Assembly (NCBI RefSeq): GCF_003991905.1
Contig: NZ_RSCL01000003.1
Span: 339,092-403,091, forward strand
Origin: Dulcicalothrix desertica PCC 7102
Lineage (GTDB): Bacteria; Cyanobacteriota; Cyanobacteriia; Cyanobacteriales; Nostocaceae
Reading direction: 5' to 3'
Length of the DNA stretch: 64,000 nucleotides
Below the pieces are notes generated by a model, which was not told where the DNA came from, ran no database searches, and was given only the letters and a program-made list of their open reading frames with translations. The stretch's first letter is position 1. Every line of letters starts with the position of its first letter. The position numbers were made by a program, and so were the translations under genes. This document shows positions 23,623-32,779 of the stretch, one piece after another.

Positions 23623-23871
23623 ATGAGTCCATTATTTGAGAAAATCTGTAGTGAGATTGAGCAATTAACTCCAGAGGAGCAATTGACAGTGATGGGGTAT
23701 TTGGTGGAGCGTGTCAAGAAACACGTAACCCAAACGCAATCAAAACCTAAATGGAGTGATTAAAAGGGTATGGCGCCTTATCCTCTTTTGGGTGAAGATG
23801 CTCAAGAATGGGTTTCGCAAACTCGACGGGAAGGTTCGGAGCATAGAGAACGGTTGTTGCAAGGCGAATAA
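23623..23871 (+). pseudogene. Antitoxin-like gene interrupted by an in-frame TAA
   Basis: The first 46 codons (MSPLFEKICSEIEQLTPEEQ, ending KPKWSD) and the next 35 codons after a TAA at 23761-23763 (KGMAPYPLLGEDAQEWVSQT, ending LLQGE) are in the same frame. Together they match the layout of small cyanobacterial antitoxin proteins with a C-terminal PYPLxGEDAQ.WV motif. So a single nonsense change, not a frameshift, splits an otherwise intact 82-residue gene. ATG 23770 could restart the C-terminal half. No toxin gene is recognised next to it, unless the 90-residue protein at 23894 is its partner. Confidence 0.65.
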
Positions 23872-23893
23872 TGATTAAAAAAGGTAATTAAAA

Positions 23894-24166
23894 ATGTCAT
23901 CAGAAATTTATCAACCAACATCAAAACAACTAGAGCGCTGGGCAAAACGCGATGAACTTGATAAATACGCCTTTGCGGGTATAATGTCAGAGTCTGAGCA
24001 AGAACATCATGTTAAAAAATTTCTTGATAAAAACTATTACCATCATCATCTCGCTCAAGTTCGTGACAATAAACAAAAACTGCTAAAAGACCTTGAATAT
24101 CTCGAACAACGCGAACAGCTACTGATAGAGCAAATCAATAAACAAGAACAATCTTCACAAAAATAG
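23894..24166 (+). CDS. Hypothetical helical protein, 90 aa, paralogue of the gene at 27486
   Basis: Charged, coiled-coil-prone protein (KKFLDKNYYHHHLAQVRDNK, then KQKLLKDLEYLEQREQLLIEQI). It begins YQPTSKQLERWAKRDELDKYAFAGIM, which matches the N-terminus of the 93-residue protein at 27486-27767 (YQPTPEQIAKWKRIQELDSTAFAGIL). The two copies flank hsdM and hsdS in opposite orientations. Function unknown; a small partner protein of a toxin or of the restriction system is conceivable. Confidence 0.55.
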   Translation: MSSEIYQPTSKQLERWAKRDELDKYAFAGIMSESEQEHHVKKFLDKNYYHHHLAQVRDNKQKLLKDLEYLEQREQLLIEQINKQEQSSQK

Positions 24167-24213
24167 AGACTCACCCCTAGTATTAATACTTAGTAAATTT
24201 AAACAACTTTAAA

Positions 24214-24245
24214 TCTCTTGTGGAACAGGCATCCCTGCCTGTTCT
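24214..24245. repeat. Dispersed GGGCATCC palindrome (copy 2)
   Basis: TCTCTTGTGGAACAGGCATC and its inverse. It lies in the 350-base gap before hsdM, together with copy 3 and a GTACAGATGCG/CGCGTCTGTAC palindrome at 24297-24346. No gene is seen in this gap. Confidence 0.8.
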
Positions 24246-24296
24246 AATAATTACTGCCAAGAGAATTAGTGGTGTATATTTTTATCACAGAGGCAC

Positions 24297-24346
24297 GTAC
24301 AGATGCGTTCACGCAGTGTCCCGCAGGGAATTAATCGCGTCTGTAC
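24297..24346. repeat. GTACAGATGCG palindrome of the CGCGATTAATCGCG type
   Basis: GTACAGATGCG at the left and CGCGTCTGTAC at the right form arms around a longer loop. It is related to the shorter perfect palindromes at 30080-30107 and 43036-43063. Confidence 0.55.
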
Positions 24347-24405
24347 ACAGAGGGACTTTGAGACAGGCGCCAATCTCCTAAAATTAATGATATAAAGCAT
24401 TAAAT

Positions 24406-24433
24406 GTGGGACGGGCAAGGATGCCCATTCCAC
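24406..24433. repeat. Dispersed GGGCATCC palindrome (copy 3)
   Basis: GTGGGACGGGCAAGGATGCC and continuation; same family as 18448-18480, opposite orientation. Located 26 bases before the palindromic site upstream of hsdM. Confidence 0.75.
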
Positions 24434-24458
24434 AAAATGTTAATTTAATTTTTTGATA

Positions 24459-24480
24459 TTACACCTGTTACACGGTGTAA
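24459..24480. promoter_or_regulatory. Palindromic operator-like site upstream of hsdM
   Basis: TTACACC (24459-24465) and GGTGTAA (24474-24480) form a 7-base inverted repeat 36 bases before the hsdM ATG; CTTGTGCAAG at 24491-24500 is another palindrome. Such sites are often regulator-binding sites that time expression of restriction-modification genes. No regulator is identified. Confidence 0.45.
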
Positions 24481-24516
24481 GATATATTGCTTGTGCAAGA
24501 CAAATCCTAAATCAAT

Positions 24517-26058
24517 ATGCCCCGAAAAATATTAAACGAAGAAATATTAACTCTTAATCTGACCTATACAGGGAAAATAACACAACAGCAATTAGAGAGA
24601 CACCTCTGGGATGCTGCGGATATTTTGCGAGGAAAAATTGATTCGGGAGACTTCAAGCACTATATTTTCGGGCTATTGTTCTTTAAGCGGTTGTGTGATG
24701 TTTGGCAAGAGGAGTACGACGAGCGTCTCAAACTCTACCAAGATGAAGAACTCGCAAAAGACCCAGAAGAACACCGTTTTCACATACCACCAGGCGCCTT
24801 TTGGGATGATATACGCAAGTCATCTACAAATATAGGTGAGAGACTTAATATTGCTTTCCGGGCTATTGAAGATGCTAACACTCGCTTGCGGGGTGTATTT
24901 CAAGATGTAGATTTTAACAATAAAGAGCGTTTCCCAGATGCGGCATTAGAATTATTATTACAGCACTTTAGTAAATATAGGTTGCGGAATTGTGATGTTG
25001 AAGCAGATGTTTTAGGCGCCGCATATGAATATCTTATTGCTAAATTCGCCGATGATGCAGGAAAGAAGGGCGGTGAATTTTATACACCAAAAATGGTAAC
25101 GCGCTTAATCGTCACATGCTTACAGCCAGATGAAGGAATGACTACCTATGACCCCACATGCGGAAGTGGAGGTATGTTATTAGAAGTAATAAATTACATT
25201 AAACGCCTAGGTAAAAACCCTAAATCATTACAACTGTATGGGCAGGAAATGAATCTCAACACCTGGGCAATATGTGAGATGAACCTATTCTTACATGATA
25301 TAGATGATGCGTTTATAGTACGAGGTGACACCTTACGCGAACCCAAGCATTTAGCAGCAGAGGGAAGTAAAGTATTAAAGACATTTGACAGAGTATTAGC
25401 TAACCCTCCCTTCTCTTTAAAGAACTGGGGAGATGAAACTTGGAGCAAGGGAGATAAATTTAGCCGTGATACCTACGGATGTCCCCCAAAATCATATGGT
25501 GACTTAGCATTTGTGCAGCACATGATTGCTAGTTTAAACCCTACTGGTAAATTAGGGGTAGTGTTACCACACGGGATATTATTTAGAGGTGGCGCCGAAG
25601 CTAAAATTCGCCAAGGTATGCTAAAAGATGATTTGATAGAAGCAGTAATAGGACTGGCGCCAAACTTATTTTATGGCACAGGCATTCCCGCTTGCGTATT
25701 GATTATAAATAAAAACAAAGAAGTCACACGACAAGGTAAAGTATTATTTGTGAGCGGCGCCGAAGAGATGGTAGAAGGCAAAAATCAAAATATCCTCTCC
25801 GAAGCAAACGTCACACGACTAGCAAAAGCGTTCTTAGCATTTAATGATGAAGAACGGTTTGCGCGCGTAGTCGGGTTAGACGAAATAGCAAAGAATGACT
25901 TTAATCTTAATATTGCCCGGTATGTACAAACTAACGAGGAAGAAGAATTAATTGATGTAGCAGAGGAAGTAAGAGTGTTGAAGGAGCTAATGGAAGCGCG
26001 CGATAAAGCGGAAGCAACAATGTTAGGATTTTTGGAGGAACTGGGTTATGGTTCCTAA
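24517..26058 (+). CDS. hsdM: Type I restriction-modification DNA methyltransferase subunit (HsdM)
   Basis: A 513-residue N6-adenine methyltransferase acting with HsdS. The S-adenosylmethionine motif I, YDPTCGSGGM, lies near residues 210-220, and the catalytic motif IV NPPF near residue 296. The HsdM N-terminal helical region (residues 15-150, with FGLLFFKRLCDVW) is present. It overlaps hsdS by 11 bases, the usual translational coupling. With hsdR broken, this would be a solitary methylase. The C-terminal 80 residues (LNIARYVQ...ARDKAEATMLGFL) also match the family. Confidence 0.95.
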   Translation: MPRKILNEEILTLNLTYTGKITQQQLERHLWDAADILRGKIDSGDFKHYIFGLLFFKRLCDVWQEEYDERLKLYQDEELAKDPEEHRFHIPPGAFWDDIRKSSTNIGERLNIAFRAIEDANTRLRGVFQDVDFNNKERFPDAALELLLQHFSKYRLRNCDVEADVLGAAYEYLIAKFADDAGKKGGEFYTPKMVTRLIVTCLQPDEGMTTYDPTCGSGGMLLEVINYIKRLGKNPKSLQLYGQEMNLNTWAICEMNLFLHDIDDAFIVRGDTLREPKHLAAEGSKVLKTFDRVLANPPFSLKNWGDETWSKGDKFSRDTYGCPPKSYGDLAFVQHMIASLNPTGKLGVVLPHGILFRGGAEAKIRQGMLKDDLIEAVIGLAPNLFYGTGIPACVLIINKNKEVTRQGKVLFVSGAEEMVEGKNQNILSEANVTRLAKAFLAFNDEERFARVVGLDEIAKNDFNLNIARYVQTNEEEELIDVAEEVRVLKELMEARDKAEATMLGFLEELGYGS

Positions 26059-27376
26059 TAAATCTTATCAAATGAATATTAATAATGTATCAAAAGAAGG
26101 TAATACTCGTTTCAAAAAAACTAAAATAGGGGAGATTCCAGTAGGTTGGGAGGTTGTTAACTACCAAGATATCTCGAAGCGGCTTACTTATGGGTTTACT
26201 AACCCAATGCCTACAACAGATAAGGGTCCTTGGATGGTTACGGCAACCAATATATCAGAAGGTCGTATTAACTATAATGAGACACGGCATACCTGTCAAA
26301 AAGCATTTGATGAGTTACTGACAGACAAAAGTCGTCCCTGTATTGGTGATGTACTCATTACAAAAGACGGTACCCTAGGCAGGGTAGCAATAGTTGACGT
26401 AGAAGGAATTTGTATAAATCAGTCTGTTGCTCTTATTCAACCAGATTACACACGTGTCTCTTCTGAGTTCCTAGCTTGGTCACTTCAATCACCACAAATG
26501 CAAAATCGGCTGATTGAAGATGCTGGCGGTTCAACAATTAAGCACATTTATATCACAAAACTTGCAACAACTCCTGTCGCACTTCCTCCCCTTCCTGAAC
26601 AAAAGAAAATCACTGCTGTATTAAACAGTATGGATGAAGCTATCGCCAAGACCCAGGCAGTCACTGACCAAACCCGCAAAGTCAAGCAGGGACTACTCCA
26701 ACAACTCCTCACGCGCGGTATTGGTCATACTAAGTTTAAAGATAGCGCGATTGGTAAAATTCCCGAAAATTGGAATGTTGTTGAGCTTAAGAAACTTTTA
26801 TCTAAGGGAATTCAAAACGGCTACTCACCTATTTGTCCCAAAGAAGCAACTGGACATTGGATTCTTAGCTTGGGTGCGGTAAGTCCAGATGGATTTGATA
26901 AATCTTGTGTTAAACCTGCACCAATTAATGATTTAAAAGTATTTGAGTTTACTCTAGAACCTGGAGATTTTCTAATTAGTCGTTCAAACACTCGTGACCG
27001 TGTTGGTTTTTCAGCGCTTTTCAAAGGAGAAATAGATAATTGTTCTTATCCAGATTTGCTGATGCGTTTTCGTGTTAATAATAATTTGATATTAAATAAC
27101 TTTTTGGAAATTTATCTTGCATCTTCAACTGCATTAGAATACTTACAAAATGCAGCAGCTGGTACAAGTGGTTCGATGGTAAAAATCACAAAAAGTATTG
27201 TAGAAAAATTACAAGTGCCTATACCACCGCTTTTGGAGCAAGAAGACATTTGTAAAACTATTCAACAAATTCAACAAGTGATTAAGCACGCTCATCAAGG
27301 TATTGAAAGACTGACAATTACAAAGAGCGGTTTAATGCAAGACCTTCTAACGGGTCATGTTCGTGTTTCTACGTGA
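26048..27376 (+). CDS. hsdS: Type I restriction-modification specificity subunit (HsdS)
   Basis: A 442-residue protein with two target-recognition domains, each introduced by a similar motif: TKIGEIPVGWEVV (about residues 25-37) and SAIGKIPENWNVV (about 232-244). Each domain is followed by the family's conserved end (LPPLPEQKKI near 180; IPPLLEQEDI near 395) and a helix that packs with HsdM. The duplicated design lets the complex read a bipartite DNA sequence. The specificity cannot be read from sequence alone. ATG 26048 overlaps the hsdM stop; ATG 26072 is an alternative. Confidence 0.9.
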   Translation: MVPNKSYQMNINNVSKEGNTRFKKTKIGEIPVGWEVVNYQDISKRLTYGFTNPMPTTDKGPWMVTATNISEGRINYNETRHTCQKAFDELLTDKSRPCIGDVLITKDGTLGRVAIVDVEGICINQSVALIQPDYTRVSSEFLAWSLQSPQMQNRLIEDAGGSTIKHIYITKLATTPVALPPLPEQKKITAVLNSMDEAIAKTQAVTDQTRKVKQGLLQQLLTRGIGHTKFKDSAIGKIPENWNVVELKKLLSKGIQNGYSPICPKEATGHWILSLGAVSPDGFDKSCVKPAPINDLKVFEFTLEPGDFLISRSNTRDRVGFSALFKGEIDNCSYPDLLMRFRVNNNLILNNFLEIYLASSTALEYLQNAAAGTSGSMVKITKSIVEKLQVPIPPLLEQEDICKTIQQIQQVIKHAHQGIERLTITKSGLMQDLLTGHVRVST

Positions 27377-27485
27377 TTATACTAGTAAACTTGCATCAAT
27401 AAAATGGAAAGGAAAAAATAAATATAAAGTCAAGTAGAGACACTTTAAAACTCTAGTATCTCTACAAACATTGCTAAACTGGCAC

Positions 27486-27767
27486 CTATAACTTATTTTC
27501 TTTTCTACGTTTTCTGCGCTCCATTGCTTCAATTAATATTTCTTCATATTCTTCAGCCGATGCAACTTTTTTCAAAAGCTTCTCTTTGTAAGCACGTACT
27601 TCCTCAAGTCTCTTTTGAAAAAAGTTTGGGTCAAGCAATTCTTTAACATTTTTCCATTGTTGCTCTTCTGTCAAAATACCTGCAAATGCAGTTGAATCGA
27701 GTTCTTGAATTCGTTTCCATTTTGCTATTTGTTCTGGTGTTGGTTGATATTTTTGTGTTTCTGACAT
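27486..27767 (-). CDS. Hypothetical helical protein, 93 aa, paralogue of the gene at 23894
   Basis: A 93-residue charged helical protein, YQPTPEQIAKWKRIQELDST then a coiled-coil-like C-terminus ending RRKRRKENKL. It lies 17 bases downstream of the GNAT gene on the same strand, so the two are probably one operon. The relation to the 90-residue gene on the far side of hsdMS suggests a duplicated module. Function unknown; candidates are the antitoxin of the GNAT protein or an accessory factor of the restriction locus. Confidence 0.55.
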   Translation of the reverse strand: MSETQKYQPTPEQIAKWKRIQELDSTAFAGILTEEQQWKNVKELLDPNFFQKRLEEVRAYKEKLLKKVASAEEYEEILIEAMERRKRRKENKL

Positions 27768-27784
27768 GTTTATATAATCCTCGA

Positions 27785-28363
27785 TTAATCAAAAGGTTTT
27801 AATTCTCTGTTTTGCTCTTGAGTCAGAAGAAACATAGATGCTGTATTAGCTATAAGTATCATTTCTCCTGAACCATCAGTGTCAATAAACCCTATTTCTT
27901 GATAAAACTCTCTCGCGCTTGGAATTGCCATTAATTTTACTATACCACTAAATGCTGAAGCTTGGCTTTCACGTACTATTCCTTCGAGCAGTGATGTTGC
28001 TGCACCCTTCCTCTTTTCTACTTGTGGGTAGTCTATTGTGTTCCAGGGACTATTAGTCAGACTTTCTAGCTCTAAACAATCCAATCGTTCTCCATCAAAA
28101 ATAATAGACGTTTCTTGAATTAGGCAAACAGCAGCTAACAAGTTTTGGTCATCTATTACGCCTCTAAAAGAATCGTCTCGATCAAATAGGTTACTTTCAA
28201 TCTCTCTCGTTTTTGATATGCATTTAAAAAAATCAGTACCAAAAGCGTTTATTTCTTCACCCTGATAATATAAATTAAGATATTCATCAATTTTAGAAAT
28301 CCAAGTTGATAAACCATCTCTAATCTCTCTTGTTGCACCCACAACAAATCTAAACTCGTTCAT
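27785..28363 (-). CDS. GNAT-type N-acetyltransferase-like protein, 192 aa
   Basis: The C-terminal region RKGAATSLLEGIVRESQASA (about residues 115-134) and AREFYQEIGFIDTDG (about 148-162) match the acetyl-CoA-binding and final strands of GNAT acetyltransferases. The N-terminal 100 residues are unlike the core GNAT domain. Start chosen at ATG 28363 with GGAAG eight bases upstream; a GTG stands six codons earlier. It is in an operon with the 93-residue protein. GNAT proteins paired with a small protein can be toxins that acetylate tRNA, but the catalytic target here is unknown. Confidence 0.6.
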   Translation of the reverse strand: MNEFRFVVGATREIRDGLSTWISKIDEYLNLYYQGEEINAFGTDFFKCISKTREIESNLFDRDDSFRGVIDDQNLLAAVCLIQETSIIFDGERLDCLELESLTNSPWNTIDYPQVEKRKGAATSLLEGIVRESQASAFSGIVKLMAIPSAREFYQEIGFIDTDGSGEMILIANTASMFLLTQEQNRELKPFD

Positions 28364-28546
28364 TATGTATACTTCCAACACATCACTTATTTTATTATAA
28401 AATAAAAATCAGATTTTAAACTTTAAAATTAATATTTTTATTAATAAGAATTGGCTGATTTTATATATTAGTTAACGATAGGTATGTAAATTTATATATG
28501 AACAAGTAAAATGGAACTAAAGTGCATTAAAATAAATTGAAAATTT

Positions 28547-28792
28547 ATGAATACTGAACTTGTTGAATCATTGGCACAAGCTATTTTATCTCTTTCTGAG
28601 GATGAGCGCTCTCTTTTGTCAGCCAAACTGGGTATAGGAAATCAATTGACTGCTAACATAAAGCAAATAGAGCTAGAAGCTGATTTTACAAAACTTGCCA
28701 AACAATGGCGTGATGAAAATCATGGAGTATTTTCTACTAATCAAATATCAATGCATCGGACAATGGGAAAAACGCGACATGGTGAACGATGA
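28547..28792 (+). CDS. Antitoxin-like or small regulatory protein, 81 aa
   Basis: An 81-residue protein; residues 1-28 (NTELVESLAQAILSLSEDER) are a pattern seen in small cyanobacterial antitoxin-type proteins, and QWRDENHGVFSTNQISMH near 60-75 also fits that group. The C-terminal ten residues (MGKTRHGER) look frayed, so the original gene may have continued in another frame. No toxin is recognised beside it. Confidence 0.5.
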   Translation: MNTELVESLAQAILSLSEDERSLLSAKLGIGNQLTANIKQIELEADFTKLAKQWRDENHGVFSTNQISMHRTMGKTRHGER

Positions 28793-28883
28793 GTTGTATC
28801 TCATAAATTCCAATGATGTCCAAGACAACTTGGATGATATGAGTGACGAGGAACCGGAAGAACCGGGAAGTAACCGTAACTAA
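28779..28883 (+). CDS. Short acidic reading frame overlapping the antitoxin-like gene
   Basis: ATG 28779 opens a 34-residue acidic frame (NDELYLINSNDVQDNLDDMS, then EEPEEPGSNRN) that overlaps the end of the 81-residue gene in another frame. It may be a real small protein or the remnant of a frameshifted longer gene. The evidence is weak. Confidence 0.25.
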   Translation: MVNDELYLINSNDVQDNLDDMSDEEPEEPGSNRN

Positions 28884-28963
28884 TTAACCTTATAGCCCCT
28901 AGCTTGCCTCTGGGGGCTATTCCTAATTTTAAATTATAAACATTTTTTACACAAGATAACATT

Positions 28964-29278
28964 ATGTCAAATAATACATTAGTATATCCTGTTTACTATC
29001 GGTTAGTTGTCCGGCGCCATAAGACTTGGCATTTTACCAAAGGTGAACCGTTTATAAATTTGTTTAACGCTCCGTGGCTTGAGCAGGAAGATTTATTCTC
29101 AGCGTTCGATACTTCGATGAAGAAGGTAGCTAACCAACTACGGTTGATTAATAATGGCAAGGAAGGCTTTTACATAGCTGATATAAAAGACAAAAAATAT
29201 TATTATTGTGGCACTGAGTGGAAAGATGTAAAAAATAAGCTACTAGAATTGGGAATTGGTAGAGATGACCCAATGTAG
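28964..29278 (+). CDS. Hypothetical cyanobacterial protein, 104 aa
   Basis: A 104-residue soluble protein with an aromatic pattern (VYPVYYRLVVRRHKTWHFTK, then KYYYCGTEWKDVKNKLLELG). No membrane segment. Convergent with the nuclease-like gene at 29358 and followed by a palindromic repeat. Family not named. Confidence 0.55.
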   Translation: MSNNTLVYPVYYRLVVRRHKTWHFTKGEPFINLFNAPWLEQEDLFSAFDTSMKKVANQLRLINNGKEGFYIADIKDKKYYYCGTEWKDVKNKLLELGIGRDDPM

Positions 29279-29312
29279 GGGCAGTTATACAATAATTTAA
29301 TTAAATCTCTTT

Positions 29313-29345
29313 CTCTTGTGGAATGGGCATCCCTGCCCGTCCCAT
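29313..29345. repeat. Dispersed GGGCATCC palindrome (copy 4)
   Basis: CTCTTGTGGAATGGGCATCC and its inverse, lying between two convergent genes, the position of a terminator. Confidence 0.8.
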
Positions 29346-29357
29346 ATTCAAAGCAGC

Positions 29358-29984
29358 TTACCCATTAATATTACTTAACTGCAGTTCGCATTCTTTGAAA
29401 ATGTAATTAACGGCAGCAAACAAGCGCTCTAATTCTTGAATTGTATAGAAAGTTTTATTTTGGGTAAACAGATTTGAGTTGAGTTTGCGAAATTGCCAGA
29501 TGGCGCCATTAGAAACGATACCAAATATATTTGGAATTACGTCTGGTTCAGTATTTAGCCTTTGTGCTGCTATCATTTCTGCTAAACATTGACCCCAACA
29601 TAAAGTGAAGTCACTTTCTTTCTTGGCTTCAACAAGGACAATATATGGTTTGTCAAAAACTACTGTTCCAAGGGGTGAGCGTTTTGCCAATATATAGTCT
29701 GGGACACCACATAGTTTTTCGTCATACACTAATGTTTGGTGACTCCATAATAAGAATTTACTGCGGTACTGTTTCCATACCTCTCTTAGTACTGGGTAAA
29801 TTATATTCTCACAAATAGCTATGTCGGAGTTATCATATACGCATTCGTTCAATGTTAATTCTAGTTCGTCTCTGAAGGTTTGGCTGATTGTAAACTCTGT
29901 TTCAATAATAAAGTCTTTTTTGACATATTTGATGATAAATTCTTTGGCTACATCGCTGATACTTTTATAACTGCTGGAGAGCAT
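29358..29984 (-). CDS. Small PD-(D/E)XK-like nuclease-fold protein, 208 aa
   Basis: Residues near 95-125 read GVPDYILAKRSPLGTVVFDK then YIVLVEAKKE: a PD followed by a strand and E-A-K, the active-site pattern of the PD-(D/E)XK nuclease superfamily. The rest (WGQCLAEMIAAQRLN, then FGIVSNGAIWQF) is shared with the 201-residue paralogue at 61979-62584. It sits between hsdS and hsdR on the opposite strand. A DNA-cutting role in defence is inferred from fold and context; no partner enzyme domain is present. Confidence 0.6.
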   Translation of the reverse strand: MLSSSYKSISDVAKEFIIKYVKKDFIIETEFTISQTFRDELELTLNECVYDNSDIAICENIIYPVLREVWKQYRSKFLLWSHQTLVYDEKLCGVPDYILAKRSPLGTVVFDKPYIVLVEAKKESDFTLCWGQCLAEMIAAQRLNTEPDVIPNIFGIVSNGAIWQFRKLNSNLFTQNKTFYTIQELERLFAAVNYIFKECELQLSNING

Positions 29985-30079
29985 TTCTGATTTTTCCTGA
30001 ATTAAAAAGAAGTATCAATAACTATTGTAATACCATTTTTCTCTGGTATCCCTAATGATTTATAAAAAATTATATCCAC

Positions 30080-30107
30080 GTAGAGACGCGATTAATCGCG
30101 TCTCTAC
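30080..30107. repeat. Perfect GTAGAGACGCGATTAATC palindrome (copy 1)
   Basis: A 28-base perfect palindrome in the gap 29985-30266 before hsdR. The rest of the gap holds CTCTGTGGT-type and GCACAGG/CCTGTGC repeats; no gene seen. Confidence 0.8.
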
Positions 30108-30266
30108 ACATGATGTGATACAACACATGATGTGATACAACGCGCGGATTTTTCTCTTGCCTCTGTGCCCTCTGCGCCTCTGTGGTAAAGAAAATTACTG
30201 CACAGGAAAGATGCCTGTGCTACAATTGCTACATTATGATGTGTTGTAAAAGATACTACAGTCTCC

Positions 30267-32534
30267 ATGACCTATGCGAACGAATATACTTTGGTTGAAA
30301 AGCCCTGTATCGGCGCCTTAACATCTTTTGGTTACACTTACTTACCTCCGCAACAAAACCAAGTAGCACGCGATACTCTTAACGAAGTTATTCTCCGCGA
30401 TATTTTTATTACATCTATTCAACGTATTAACCAAGTACCCGAAGAAGCTGCGCGTGCTACTTATCAAGATATGCTGCGAGTTACTGATAATGAGCAATGG
30501 ACAAATTTACTGCGTGGTAACTATAGTCGTAATGTCCCTGGTGAGAGTACAAAGAAAACTATTCGTCTTATTGATTTTCTAAACCCTGAAAATAATACTT
30601 TCACTGTTACTAACCAGTTTTACGTTAAATCTCAAAACGCGCGCAGACCTGATATAGTTATTTTCATTAATGGTATTCCCATTGTTGTTATTGAAGCTAA
30701 GAAGCCATTTACAGCAAAGGATAAGACAGGGGAAGCGTTTGAACAAATTAAACAGTATGAACGTGATATTCCTCGGTTGTTCTATTCCAATGCTTTTAAT
30801 ATTATTACTGACGGTGCCAATGTTCTGTATGGTGCTACAAATGCCTCGTCAGCATACTGGGGAAGTTGGAAGGATGACCCAGTAGGTATAAATTTGAATA
30901 ACGAGTTAGAAAAACAGCTTTGGTGCTTATTAGAACCTTCCAAACTTCTAGATATATTGGCGCATTTCATTGTTTTTGAGAAGCGGGAACATAAGGTTAC
31001 TAAAAAGATATGTCGTTATCAGCAGTTTCGCGCGGTTAACAAGATTGTACAGAGAGTACTGGCGCCTCTTCAACCAGACTCTACAGGACGCAAGTATCGT
31101 AAAGGTTTAATTTGGCATACCCAAGGTTCGGGTAAAAGTCTCACGATGGTGTTTGCTACTCTCAAGCTCAAAACTCATCGCACTATAAATTCTCCCACAT
31201 TAGAAAATCCGAATATCTTAATTCTGACTGACCGCGTTGACTTGGATGAGCAAATTAGTAAAACTTTCCTTGCTTGCGGACTGCCTAACCCGACGAATAT
31301 AAATTCTGGAAATGCACTACAAGAAGCTATACATAGTAACCCTGTTGGCTTAACTTTGCTTTCGACTATCTTTAAATTTGATGGTTCAGCACGAGAAGCA
31401 GCAAATAGCCATAATTGGATTATTCTAGTAGACGAGTGTCACCGTACTCAAGAAAAAGATTTAGGCGCCTATTTAGAAAAGACTTTACCTCATGCTTGTT
31501 TTATCGGCTTTACTGGTACACCTATTCAAACCACAGATAAAGACACTTACCAAAACTTTAGCCTTCCCAATGAAGGATATCTTGACCGTTATAGTATAGA
31601 TGATGCCGTTACCGATGGCGCCACTGTTCCCATTCGTTATACCAGTCGTAAAGCTGAATGGCAAATCGATGAGAAGAAACTTGATATTCTATTTGATAAC
31701 TGGTTTGCTCATGAACCAGAAGAGGTAGTTAATAAAATTAAAGCGCGTGGTGTTAAAGTCGATGATTTAGTCAAACACCGCGAACGTATCGAACTCTTAG
31801 CATACGATATTTGGGCGCATTTTTCTGCTCATGGGTTGCCGCAAGGGTTTAAAGCACAAATCGTTGCTATCGATAGAGAAGCTATTATTTTATACAAGCG
31901 TGAATTAAATAAGATTATTACCAAAAGCCTGCAAAAACAAGGTTTTGATAAAGAAACAGCTACAGCATGGGCGGATGCAATGAGTATCCCAGTTTACTCA
32001 TCTAACCAAGAAGATGGTAAACCTAGCGAAGATATATATATAGATAAGCTTCGCCAAGACTTGGTAAAATATGCTCTTGATAAGAATGAAGAAACTGCTG
32101 CAATTAGAAAGTTTACCGGTGATGATACAGAATATGAAGCCAAAGTTCTAAACGGTGAGGCGCCTGCTGTACATTTTCTCATCGTCTGCAATAAACTACT
32201 TACAGGGTTTGACGCACCAAGAGAAAGTGTCATGTATCTCGATAACCCGTTAAAAGAGCATAACTTACTACAAGCAATCGCGCGTACTAACCGTGTTTAT
32301 GGTGTACACAAAGAATTTGGTCTAATTGTAGATTATATCGGTGTCACCAAAAATCTTACCTCAGCCCTCTCCACCGACAGAACTGCTGATATTAAAAACG
32401 CTTTGGTAGACTTGGAAGTAGAGCGTAACCAACTAAAAAGCATTCATACTCAATTAACAAAATTTCTGAAAACAGCAGAAATATCACTTCCTACTTCTTT
32501 TGCTATTAGTTTTAGAATGCCAAAAAGCTGGTAA
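30267..32534 (+). pseudogene. hsdR: Type I restriction endonuclease hsdR, N-terminal part, cut by a mobile element
   Basis: Encodes 755 residues: the nuclease domain with VVIEAKK near 140, helicase Walker A (TQGSGKSL) near 283, DECHR near 387, TGTP near 415, and QAIARTNRVY near 670. The real HsdR continues about 290 residues further; here the last about 20 codons (after FLKTAEI) change to unrelated sequence and stop. The missing C-terminal part resumes at about 34547-35419 beyond a TnpB-type gene. So the translocase-nuclease subunit is interrupted and probably inactive; the N-terminal domains may still be translated. Confidence 0.85.
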
Positions 32535-32779
32535 TTCCTAGTAAAACAATGTAGAAACAGTAAGTTCTGTTTGTTATAACCCTCAAAAATCAAGCAATTT
32601 GATGCATAAGCGGGAAAAGAATAATACGTTTCGATTCCTTAATACCTCTAATATAGTTAAGAATTATTAAAGATTATATCAAAAACTGTATTAGAAAAAA
32701 TACTAAAATCGTATGAATAAAAATGTGATTCTTGTATTAAAATAAAAATCAGCATCAATCCATTAGTTAGGTCGAAACT

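Noticed and set aside
28695-28883. 62-codon frame starting inside the antitoxin-like gene
   Set aside because: The first part overlaps another coding frame and looks like noise; only the short acidic end from 28779 is kept at low confidence.
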